From a virus: a DNA stretch of 20,912 nt. The notes beneath the pieces are model-generated. The model saw nothing but the letters and a program-made list of their open reading frames with translations, was not told the DNA's origin and made no database searches. The stretch is taken from positions 1 to 20,912 of IMG/VR virus record IMGVR_UViG_3300023180_000489, one strand, 5' to 3'. Positions 13,327 to 19,276 of this stretch are shown in pieces. Every line of letters begins with the position of its first letter. Position 1 is the first letter of the stretch. The position numbers and the translations under genes are program-made.

Positions 13327-14064
13327 CTTACGCCACTTTATGTCGTCACGCGAGCCGGAGATCCATCTCTGTAGGTCAGCGTATATGCCCGACCTTATGT
13401 TGGGTTGGTCGAAGTACCATCTCAGGTACGGATTGCCCTCGAGGTATTCCTTGCGATTTATGAAGTAGAAATTGGTCTTTGGGAAACGCCTGAAGGTCTG
13501 CCTCAGTTGGTACATCCATTCGTACTTGAGATAGGCCTTCATGCTCTCGCGTCCGGGGTAGTTTATTGAGTCCTTGTAGATGTTGTTCTGTATCCGGCTG
13601 GGCGTGTCCATCTCCCACTGCTGGGCACCCATTATGTCGAACGCCAGTATCACTATGTTCCTTATGCCCGACTCCGCCGCCATCAGCACCGCACTGCATC
13701 CTGACCCTCTGGCCTCAGAGAAATCCTTGGTCTTGATCCGGCCACCCTTCTTGGTGTCGCCACCACGCCACATCCTGTAGATTTTCAGTCCAGTAGGTAC
13801 GTCCATCTCCCTATCTCCGTCGCAGATGTAGTTCCAACCGCTGATGTCGTTGATGCTGTATATTTTTGGTGATTCTTTACCGTTGTTGTGCCACCGTGCG
13901 AGTTCTTCATACATCTCGGGGCTCACGGCCACTATGTGATCACACAGCATGGGATGGTCCCTGTAGATGGCGTTGCAACCATACACCACTCCCTTGCCTT
14001 TTAAATTCTGTATTGGAAATATGTTCCTGGATTCACCGTTGCCTATTACGAATGCGGTGTCCAT
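13321..14064 (-). CDS. GT42/DUF115-like putative glycosyltransferase (paralogue A)
   Basis: This protein has 247 residues. The N-terminal GNGESR (8-13) and GCNAIYRD (29-36) resemble the nucleotide-binding GNGPS and RCNQFY motifs of GT42 sialyltransferases and of the related DUF115 proteins. GSGCSA (120-125) and VILAFDIMG (138-146) resemble the second conserved stretch of GT42 (SGxYMCAxAIALGYKEIYLxGID). The substrate is unknown; transfer of a sugar to a glycan or protein is inferred. The start used here forms TGATG with the stop of the IscA-like gene. A start 30 bases further upstream is possible but would run through IscA coding sequence. The paralogue at 19269-19907 keeps the same motifs. 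Confidence 0.6.
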   Translation of the reverse strand: MDTAFVIGNGESRNIFPIQNLKGKGVVYGCNAIYRDHPMLCDHIVAVSPEMYEELARWHNNGKESPKIYSINDISGWNYICDGDREMDVPTGLKIYRMWRGGDTKKGGRIKTKDFSEARGSGCSAVLMAAESGIRNIVILAFDIMGAQQWEMDTPSRIQNNIYKDSINYPGRESMKAYLKYEWMYQLRQTFRRFPKTNFYFINRKEYLEGNPYLRWYFDQPNIRSGIYADLQRWISGSRDDIKWRKL

Positions 14065-14399
14065 CAGATGCCAAATGACTCTCCACAACCGCATGCGGAA
14101 GTTGAATTGGGATTGCTTATCTCGAACTGTGATCCAAAGGTCTCCTCGATCCAGTCTATCTTGGTTCCTATCACATACAGCATACTTGTCTCATCCACCA
14201 CGAAACGTCCCGTGCCCCAGTCCTCTACGTGATCTCCCTTGTTCACGCTTTCCCGATCATCCGCGAATCCCCATTCGTACTTGAAGCCCGCGCAACCACC
14301 TCCCAGCACCGCCAGGCTGACAGCGTACTTGCCGGGATTTTTCTCCAGCAGTCGTTCTATCTGTTGTTTCGCCGCCTCTGTTATTTCGAATGGTTTCAT
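14064..14399 (-). CDS. IscA/HesB-type iron-sulphur carrier protein
   Basis: This 111-residue protein is an A-type Fe-S carrier, which receives or delivers clusters to apoproteins in the cytoplasm. The three ligand cysteines are present: C36 in GGGCAGFKY and C103/C105 in the terminal CGCGESF. The start MKPFEITEAAKQQI matches the usual family N-terminus (ITxxAxxxI), so the longer frame reaching back to 14519 is rejected. The length is normal. It lies 14 bases after the 108-residue gene and shares one base with the next gene (TGATG). The radical SAM enzyme in the same block is an obvious possible client; another is the host Fe-S machinery during infection. Confidence 0.9.
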   Translation of the reverse strand: MKPFEITEAAKQQIERLLEKNPGKYAVSLAVLGGGCAGFKYEWGFADDRESVNKGDHVEDWGTGRFVVDETSMLYVIGTKIDWIEETFGSQFEISNPNSTSACGCGESFGI

Positions 14400-14413
14400 A
14401 CTAGTAATTATGC

Positions 14414-14740
14414 TTACCTGTTGCCCATGTTGTTGACTCCGATGGCCAACCAGAATCTGGAAGCGTCCCTTTTCTTCTGGAAGCTCATGTAGGCGTTCTG
14501 CTCCTCCCAGTTGTGCCACTGCTCGTCGTACAAATTTTTATTCTCGAACCACCAACCCCACTTACCCTCGCAGTTGACCTGGCACCACTCGATGCAGTCG
14601 CCCATTATGCCGTTGCTGTTCATGTCTATGTTGTAACGGAACTTCTTCTCGTAGCCGCAGTCCTCGGGTATCTCGTCCAGGTGTGCCCTGACCCGCTTGA
14701 CCTTGGCCGCTTGGTAGTACTTCTTCTCCAGTAAGCTCAT
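14414..14740 (-). CDS. Trp/Tyr-rich phage protein, function unknown
   Basis: This 108-residue soluble protein contains three cysteines close together (DCIEWCQVNCEGKWGWWFEN) that could bind metal, and many aromatic residues. The C-terminal half (AYMSFQKKRDASRFWLAIG) looks like a helix. I do not recognise a named family. A consensus sigma70 promoter ends five bases before the ATG, with no ribosome site, so it is likely an early gene with a leaderless message and heads the 14740-to-13321 transcript carrying IscA and the GT42-like gene. Confidence 0.6.
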   Translation of the reverse strand: MSLLEKKYYQAAKVKRVRAHLDEIPEDCGYEKKFRYNIDMNSNGIMGDCIEWCQVNCEGKWGWWFENKNLYDEQWHNWEEQNAYMSFQKKRDASRFWLAIGVNNMGNR

Positions 14741-14745
14741 TCTTT

Positions 14746-14774
14746 ATTATAGGATGACTACTTCCAGTTGTCAA
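14746..14774 (-). promoter_or_regulatory. Consensus sigma70 early promoter
   Basis: TTGACA (14769-14774), 17 bases, TATAAT (14746-14751), five bases, ATG at 14740. Both hexamers match consensus exactly. The -35 box lies in the last codons (Ile-Asp) of the glycosyltransferase gene. The predicted transcription start falls at the ATG itself. Confidence 0.75.
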
Positions 14775-15453
14775 TGACAAACTGGTCCGCGCACTCCATC
14801 GGGTTGGGAGATCCGTGGAACACGGCCACTCGGTTGCCGGCCTCAATCTTGGCAGGTGTTCGGAACCACTTCTTACCATCCTTGGTCAGTAATTTCGTGT
14901 CCTTCAATCCCACCATCTCCCACTTGTAACTTCGTATCCACTCGTCTGGGAACCAGGTGATGTCGTCCTTGGCCCTTTTCGTGATCCAATCCTGGTCGCC
15001 ATGGTTCTGTTGCATGATCTGTGCGGACCTGTCCTTGAACTCGTCCCACAGGTAGTGCATGGTACCTGACTGCCAACGCATACAACTGGAGTTTGAAAGT
15101 TTCCAGTCCTTGACCCTGCACCTGTTGAAGTCTCTGATTATGTTGAACTTGCCCGTGTGTGAGAACAAGGGATCTATGTTGTCAAATATCACCACGTCCA
15201 GGTCGAAGAACAGTATGTTGCCTTTGATGGGCATCTCGGGTGCGAACATCCACAACTTGCTCCACCATGACTTGATCCATGGGTCCTTGGGCAGTTGGAC
15301 CACGTTGATGTCTGGATCCAAACCCGTGGGATCGTCTGTTAGACAGTGGAACTGGTAGGGCACCGTGGTGTGCCTCGCGACCATGTTCTTGAGAATGTTT
15401 GCATACTTGCTGATGTACTTGTTGCCCCACTTGACGCACACTACGTGATTCAT
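14758..15453 (-). CDS. GT8-like glycosyltransferase
   Basis: This 231-residue protein has the GT-A pattern of GT8 and related families. NHVVCVKWGNKYISKYANIL begins the nucleotide-sugar domain, and FFDLDVVIFDNIDPLF carries the metal-binding DxD (D84, D86) followed by the usual hydrophobic D-x-[IL]-x-P-[LI]-F. Near the end VAVFHGSPNP holds the HG (H213) that commonly helps bind the metal. SWWSKLWMF at about 63-71 matches the KxxxW segment before the DxD. It should move a sugar from an NDP-sugar to an unknown acceptor in the cytoplasm. The start forms ATGA with the stop of the upstream gene; the ATG 30 bases further upstream lies inside that gene. The last codons contain the -35 box of the next promoter. 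Confidence 0.75.
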   Translation of the reverse strand: MNHVVCVKWGNKYISKYANILKNMVARHTTVPYQFHCLTDDPTGLDPDINVVQLPKDPWIKSWWSKLWMFAPEMPIKGNILFFDLDVVIFDNIDPLFSHTGKFNIIRDFNRCRVKDWKLSNSSCMRWQSGTMHYLWDEFKDRSAQIMQQNHGDQDWITKRAKDDITWFPDEWIRSYKWEMVGLKDTKLLTKDGKKWFRTPAKIEAGNRVAVFHGSPNPMECADQFVIDNWK

Positions 15454-16568
15454 TTGAGGGCCTCTATTTGTGTCTGTTTCCAATTCTCATCATTCAGTGA
15501 GTAAGGGTATTTGCATTCCACGGTCATGTTTGTTATCGTCTTGATGTTGGTTATATTTAAATTTTTACACATCGTTTGGTATGTTTTTTTATAATCGGCT
15601 TTTTTTCCAAAAGTTCCATCGATGTCTATCTGTCCTATCTTTATGTAACCCAGTGCCAGTGTTGGATCCTCCCAATCGTATCCATTCAATCCCAACCATG
15701 CTCTGTATTGGTCCATCTCCTCCTTCTTGAAATCGTGTGTGTGCTCGGTCACAGTCTGCCCCCATTCCACGTCAAACTCCCCCGAATAGTAACGCTGGTG
15801 ATTGATTTCCGAACAGGTGACCTCATCCATCTTCATCCCCCCTTCATCACGGAAAACCTCGTACAGTGTCTTGCCGACCTGGCTCCAGTGCAGATACACA
15901 CCGCCGAGTTCTCGATCGTATCTGTTCTGTTTGAATAGTTCGAAGTCCTCATCACGCAGATTATATCTGGGTGCTTTGAGGAACGTGGTTATCTGTGCAG
16001 GCCTCATCCAGTCTGGTTCGACAACACTTTTCCTGTATGATTGCACCCAACACTCTATCTCATGGCAGAGGTTGTTCAGTTGCCTTATGGCATATCTGGT
16101 ATCTGAGTCCGCTTGCTTGTAAAGTTCTGACAAACGCCACGCAGTGCCCTGCAGTTCCTCAAAGTACCTGTGTAATTGGTTGCAGGCATCGTGTTTCAAT
16201 CTCAGTCCTGGCTTTGACATCTCGTCACCATACTCACAGAGGCCCGTTGGAAGTTTATCGCTGTACTGGAAATCGTCCGCAACGAAAGGATGTATTTTCT
16301 CATAGGGTGGATCAAAATCGAATGAGTTTATCTGTGTCACGTTCTTGTTGAGTTCGTTGACCAGATAGTTGAGATCTCTTTCAGAATCAGCGAATCCCAG
16401 GAAGCAGAAGTTCTTCTCTAGTATCCTTTTGTTCCTTAGATTATCTTCCAGTGCTGACAACCACCTCCGGCCCAATGGAGTGTCGTATATATTGATTGTG
16501 TAGGAAATATCAGTTAGTCCTACTTCCACCCGGTCTTTGAGAAATTTATTTCCTGCTGTAGATTGCAC
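15450..16568 (-). CDS. Large conserved-looking protein, function unknown
   Basis: This is a soluble protein of about 370 residues with no recognised domain. It contains ITYTINIYD-like and LGRRWLSALEDNL segments near the start, a Trp/Tyr/Asp-rich centre, and a late repeat-free part ending TQIEALK. The frame extends to an ATG at 16619, but that would overlap the QueD-like gene by 74 bases and adds an unusual Trp-rich peptide. GTG at 16568 with GGAG six bases upstream gives a 23-base overlap and is preferred; GTG at 16529 is another option. It ends with ATGA shared with the glycosyltransferase start, so the two are probably made together. That pairing hints at glycan work, but the sequence itself does not show it. 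Confidence 0.6.
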   Translation of the reverse strand: MQSTAGNKFLKDRVEVGLTDISYTINIYDTPLGRRWLSALEDNLRNKRILEKNFCFLGFADSERDLNYLVNELNKNVTQINSFDFDPPYEKIHPFVADDFQYSDKLPTGLCEYGDEMSKPGLRLKHDACNQLHRYFEELQGTAWRLSELYKQADSDTRYAIRQLNNLCHEIECWVQSYRKSVVEPDWMRPAQITTFLKAPRYNLRDEDFELFKQNRYDRELGGVYLHWSQVGKTLYEVFRDEGGMKMDEVTCSEINHQRYYSGEFDVEWGQTVTEHTHDFKKEEMDQYRAWLGLNGYDWEDPTLALGYIKIGQIDIDGTFGKKADYKKTYQTMCKNLNITNIKTITNMTVECKYPYSLNDENWKQTQIEALK

Positions 16569-16995
16569 TGTTGGCTCCGTGTTCCATGCACTCCACACTC
16601 TCCACGAAACATCTGCCATCGGTCATGTCCTTGACCAACTGGTCTGCGAAATGGAAGGCGTGCTCCGCGAACTTCTCGGCACCTACTCCGTCAAACTCCA
16701 CTATCTCAGCGAGATCATATTTCTCTAATTCCTTGAGTTTGTCCAGGTGTGGGTCTTTCTTGTCCACCGCGGTCTTGTGATCGAAGTGATCCTCCAACCA
16801 TTTCTTGAGTGGTTTCAGTCCCCCGAAGTCCACTGCCCAGTTCTTGTTGTCCAAGTTTTTACAACCAAATGTGAATCTGAATGCCAGGCTGTATCCATGT
16901 AGCAAATGGCAGTGTGAGTGGTCCGCGTTGGGTTGTCTGAACACGCAGGCCAATCCTATGTTGTGTCCGTATGTTTTAGTCGAGTAGTAAGTCAT
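16546..16995 (-). CDS. QueD/6-pyruvoyl-tetrahydropterin synthase-like protein
   Basis: This 149-residue protein belongs to the PTPS/QueD family, which makes carboxy- or pyruvoyl-tetrahydropterin. Family marks are CHLLHGYSLAFRFTF (29-43) with the catalytic-type Cys29, WAVDFGGLKPLKKWL (53-67), the FDHK motif with D72/H73, and EHGANSA (138-144) near the end. Odd points: the classical metal-binding HGH reads HGY here, and the usual early AAH reads ACVF, so metal binding must differ or use H26/H28. The length is slightly above the usual 120-140. In phages this family may feed 7-deazaguanine DNA modification or tetrahydropterin supply, but no QueC, QueE or transglycosylase gene lies in the window. 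AAGGAG and a late-type octamer precede the ATG. Confidence 0.78.
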   Translation of the reverse strand: MTYYSTKTYGHNIGLACVFRQPNADHSHCHLLHGYSLAFRFTFGCKNLDNKNWAVDFGGLKPLKKWLEDHFDHKTAVDKKDPHLDKLKELEKYDLAEIVEFDGVGAEKFAEHAFHFADQLVKDMTDGRCFVESVECMEHGANSAIYSRK

Positions 16996-17025
16996 CTTTT
17001 CTCCTTGCGTTGATGACTTGCAGAG

Positions 17026-17033
17026 TGTTTATA
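17026..17033 (-). promoter_or_regulatory. Possible T4-type late promoter (TATAAACA)
   Basis: TATAAACA on the minus strand, one mismatch from TATAAATA, lies 30 bases before the ATG of the QueD-like gene in a 69-base gap. AAGGAG follows in the leader. The gap contains no reading frame worth reporting. Confidence 0.4.
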
Positions 17034-17064
17034 GAGGGGTGAAAGTCTTGAGTCCTCTCGATCA

Positions 17065-17319
17065 TCAGTTCAACTTCTTGTTCATCTTCTGATCAATCTC
17101 CAACTGCATGGCCGAGTCTCTTATCTTATCGGTCAGCTCGTTGGGTATATTTAATTCTCCGTCTATGATGCTCTTGAGGAAATGCACCAACACCGAGAAC
17201 TCCGGCCTGTTGGCCACGGTCTCTGGGTCTATGCCATGCGTCTCCATGGCGTTGAGCAGTGCCTCTGATGTGTCCACCAGTGCCCGCATACCCCTGCTGT
17301 GTTTCTCGAAGTGCTTCAT
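17065..17319 (-). CDS. Small phage protein, function unknown
   Basis: This 84-residue, mainly helical, acidic protein (LVDTSEALLNAMETHGIDPE, later NIPNELTDKIRDSAMQLEI) has a short Lys/Asn tail. No cysteines, no membrane segment and no recognised family. The ATG shares one base with the TGA stop of the Sm-like gene (TGATG), so translation is probably coupled to it and both come from the promoter at 17631-17658. Confidence 0.55.
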   Translation of the reverse strand: MKHFEKHSRGMRALVDTSEALLNAMETHGIDPETVANRPEFSVLVHFLKSIIDGELNIPNELTDKIRDSAMQLEIDQKMNKKLN

Positions 17320-17624
17320 CAGGTTATGATCTTGGGTTTGGCAGGTGTCTGTATGGTCGAGAATATCCTCTTGTACTCTCCCTCGATCTTGTCGTTGATG
17401 TACGCGATCGCGATCACCTGTGCCTTGGCTATCTTTATCACTTCATCCTGTCTGGCAGTGGAGAAAAACGTGCCGAACGCCAGGCCCTGAGGTCCCTGCA
17501 TCAGCACGAGTGCCTTCTCTATGCTCACGCTAGAGTCGTCGTTGCCTTTGTAATTCGCTATGACCTCTTCCCCTGAAGCCAGTTTTAGAGTGATGAGATC
17601 TCCATCTTTGTATTTTTCAAACAT
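17319..17624 (-). CDS. Small beta-rich protein, possibly Sm-like
   Basis: The first half of this 101-residue protein reads as short strands: DGDLITLKLASGEEVIANYK, then SVSIEKALVLMQG. This resembles the Sm1 pattern of LSm/Hfq-type proteins (G-x-x-V-x-V-x-L-x-x-G, then D-x-S/M-x-I-x-x-A). After a central loop, VIKIAKAQVIAIAYIND resembles the Sm2 strands that mediate ring contacts. The resemblance is by pattern only and a generic small beta-barrel is equally possible. If Sm-like, it would be an RNA-binding ring acting on phage or host transcripts. A consensus sigma70 promoter ends six bases before the ATG and there is no ribosome site. Confidence 0.5.
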   Translation of the reverse strand: MFEKYKDGDLITLKLASGEEVIANYKGNDDSSVSIEKALVLMQGPQGLAFGTFFSTARQDEVIKIAKAQVIAIAYINDKIEGEYKRIFSTIQTPAKPKIIT

Positions 17625-17630
17625 ATCACT

Positions 17631-17658
17631 ATTATAGACTATTGTGCGAGCTTGTCAA
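17631..17658 (-). promoter_or_regulatory. Consensus sigma70 early promoter
   Basis: TTGACA (17653-17658), 16 bases, TATAAT (17631-17636), six bases (AGTGAT), ATG at 17624. Both hexamers are perfect. The -35 box sits in the Ile-Asp codons near the end of the DNA glycosylase gene, and the -10 box begins after its stop. The first transcribed base should be the A of the ATG. Confidence 0.78.
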
Positions 17659-18049
17659 TGTATTTCCGCAACTCCTTGTCCTGTACGTCGGCGGGAATCC
17701 TATCCATGAAGAATATCTGGTAACTGTCCGAACCGTACTTGCCGATGCCGTGTAGGTCACTGGCCTCTTTTTTATCCCATGCGAGATACTGCTCGGTCAT
17801 TTTACGTATCCTCTTGGATCTCACCTCCCACATGCCCAGTGGCTTCAGCATCTGCTGTTGTGTCTTCAACCTGCCACGCAGGTAGGCCCGTGGATTGGGG
17901 TATCTCTTGAACAGTCGTGGTAGGATTATCTTGACGTGCTTACGGTAAGTGAGGTTCAGGCACATCACGGCCACCATGTGTTTCCACTCTCGGTGTGGTC
18001 CGCGTATCTGCTGTTGCACCATCAGGTGCTCCACCATTGGTTTGATCAT
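17639..18049 (-). CDS. MBD4-like HhH-GPD DNA glycosylase
   Basis: This 136-residue protein matches the catalytic domain of vertebrate MBD4, a helix-hairpin-helix glycosylase that removes T or U opposite G. Corresponding parts in order: CLNLTYRKH with LNRTSGK, PLGMWEVRSKRI with PLGLYDLRAKTI, the hairpin LHGIGKYGSDSYQIF (99-113) with LHGIGKYGNDSYRIF, and DKELRKY with DHKLNKY. The catalytic aspartate is D124, first residue of DKELRKY. The usual Fe-S cluster of the EndoIII branch is absent. The start is uncertain: ATG 18049 lies exactly where the promoter would begin the RNA, while ATG 18022 has GGAG six bases upstream; a TTG at 18064 falls inside the promoter. Likely role is repair of deaminated cytosines, or processing of modified host or phage DNA. 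Confidence 0.8.
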   Translation of the reverse strand: MIKPMVEHLMVQQQIRGPHREWKHMVAVMCLNLTYRKHVKIILPRLFKRYPNPRAYLRGRLKTQQQMLKPLGMWEVRSKRIRKMTEQYLAWDKKEASDLHGIGKYGSDSYQIFFMDRIPADVQDKELRKYIDKLAQ

Positions 18050-18055
18050 ACACAA

Positions 18056-18083
18056 ATTATACAAGCGATTTTAGTTTTGTCAA
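18056..18083 (-). promoter_or_regulatory. Consensus sigma70 early promoter
   Basis: TTGACA (18078-18083), 16 bases, TATAAT (18056-18061), six bases (TTGTGT), ATG at 18049. The TGA within the -35 hexamer is also the stop codon of the radical SAM gene. Both hexamers are perfect. Confidence 0.75.
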
Positions 18084-19276
18084 GAAAGCAGGAATGAAAT
18101 CTCTGGCCACAGTCTATCGAAATAACCAACTTTGTCAAACAGTTTTTCATTCCTGTCAATGTGTTCTTTGAAATCTTGTTTGGTTCGTTCATCGGTGACA
18201 CTTTTTACTTTTTCAAAATTCGTAATTTTGGATAGGAAATACTCTTTTTCATTTGGCGTGACATCGGTCAGTAGATATTTGTGTATCTCAGCAATTACCT
18301 TGCTCAACACGTCCACACCATAATTTTCCATAGCAAGTTCTTTTGGTGCTGAATAATTTTGCCAGACAATCTCGATATTCTTTTGCGGGTGGTTTGATCC
18401 ACTGAACTTATGAGGAAACAACGATATAGTTTCTTTGGCAAACTCCTTGTATTCACACAATCGTGTGGCACTAAGCAAGTGGAACAAACTCATGAATTGT
18501 ATCTCATGGTCATTGATTTCTGGCGGGTTTCTAACTTCATTACCTAGAATTTTTAGATTATCGAGTAACTGTTGCCATCGAGATCCCTGTCTCACGTACT
18601 CGTATCTTTCTTCAACATTCTCGAGGCTGATGTGCCAGTTTACCTTCCGTCTCTTGAGTAATTTTTCAAATACTTTGCTCTTGGTTATGTCTGTGCTGAA
18701 ATTAGAAATAACATCTACTTTCACATTGTCGGGAATAACATCGAGTAAGTCGGCGTTTTCTTTCATGAGCAACGGCTCGCCGCCCACCATGGCCACAGTT
18801 TTGAGTCTGTCACTGTTTTCTGAGAAGAACAATTTTATTTTATCCTGTTGGTCTTTCACTGGTTTCGATTCCTTAGTGGCAAGCAAAGAGGCCCACTTCG
18901 AACTGAAAAAAGGTGAACAGTAGGTACAGGTGCTGTTACAAGTATTGTTCCATCTCGCATCGAAAATAACAGGAAACTGATATTCATCACTGGCAAGATT
19001 AATATCGAAATCCTCATTCAAAGAATTGTGCCAGTCTCTTTCGCTAGATATTTTATTGTTGGATGCGTGGATGCATGATTTACAGTATTCTTCTGGTATA
19101 CCTCCAGACTTCATCATTGTTCTTATTTCTTTTAATTTTTTGTGTGAAAGTGCAGATTCGATTGTATCTGTATTAATGTTTCCAAATTTAATTCCACCAG
19201 CACAACAGGTAGATATCCCACCGTCCACTTGAATGTGTAGGCCTCTCCACGGAGCCGCACAAAATGTTTTAGTCAT
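18080..19276 (-). CDS. Radical SAM protein, twitch/SPASM-like type
   Basis: This 398-residue protein carries the radical SAM signature CNSTCTYC (C113, C117, C120; CxxxCxxC) in a segment reading RWNNTCNSTCTYCSP. The GGEP motif (165-168, VAMVGGEPLL) binds SAM, and ISNFSTD and WHISLENVEERYEYVRQG are later core strands. An N-terminal cysteine set, CAAPWRGLHI (C6), CC (24-25) and CKSC (65-68), resembles the auxiliary-cluster module of twitch or SPASM proteins, here placed ahead of the core. The enzyme would cleave SAM to a radical and modify a peptide, sugar or other substrate; which one is not visible. It overlaps the upstream GT42-like gene by eight bases, indicating a shared message. It may depend on the IscA-like carrier for its clusters. 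It is more AT-rich than its neighbours, which may reflect a different origin. Confidence 0.85.
   Translation of the reverse strand: MTKTFCAAPWRGLHIQVDGGISTCCAGGIKFGNINTDTIESALSHKKLKEIRTMMKSGGIPEEYCKSCIHASNNKISSERDWHNSLNEDFDINLASDEYQFPVIFDARWNNTCNSTCTYCSPFFSSKWASLLATKESKPVKDQQDKIKLFFSENSDRLKTVAMVGGEPLLMKENADLLDVIPDNVKVDVISNFSTDITKSKVFEKLLKRRKVNWHISLENVEERYEYVRQGSRWQQLLDNLKILGNEVRNPPEINDHEIQFMSLFHLLSATRLCEYKEFAKETISLFPHKFSGSNHPQKNIEIVWQNYSAPKELAMENYGVDVLSKVIAEIHKYLLTDVTPNEKEYFLSKITNFEKVKSVTDERTKQDFKEHIDRNEKLFDKVGYFDRLWPEISFLLS

Noticed and set aside
14065-14094. Start of paralogue A at the upstream ATG (MRLWRVIWHL)
   Set aside because: It would lie inside the conserved C-terminal CGCG region of the IscA gene; the ATG sharing one base with the IscA stop gives a normal N-terminus matching paralogue B.
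14400-14519. Forty-residue N-terminal extension of the IscA-like frame
   Set aside because: It overlaps the coding region of the 108-residue gene and does not resemble IscA; family proteins start at the MKPFEIT position.
17034-17064. Rho-independent terminator or tRNA in the 69-base gap after the 84-residue region
   Set aside because: No stem with a following T run and no cloverleaf could be drawn; the gap is explained by a promoter-like octamer and a ribosome site. No tRNA or other RNA gene was seen anywhere in the window.
18050-18064. TTG at 18064 as the start of the DNA glycosylase
   Set aside because: The codons between 18064 and 18049 overlap the -10 box and discriminator of a perfect promoter, so they would not be transcribed from it.
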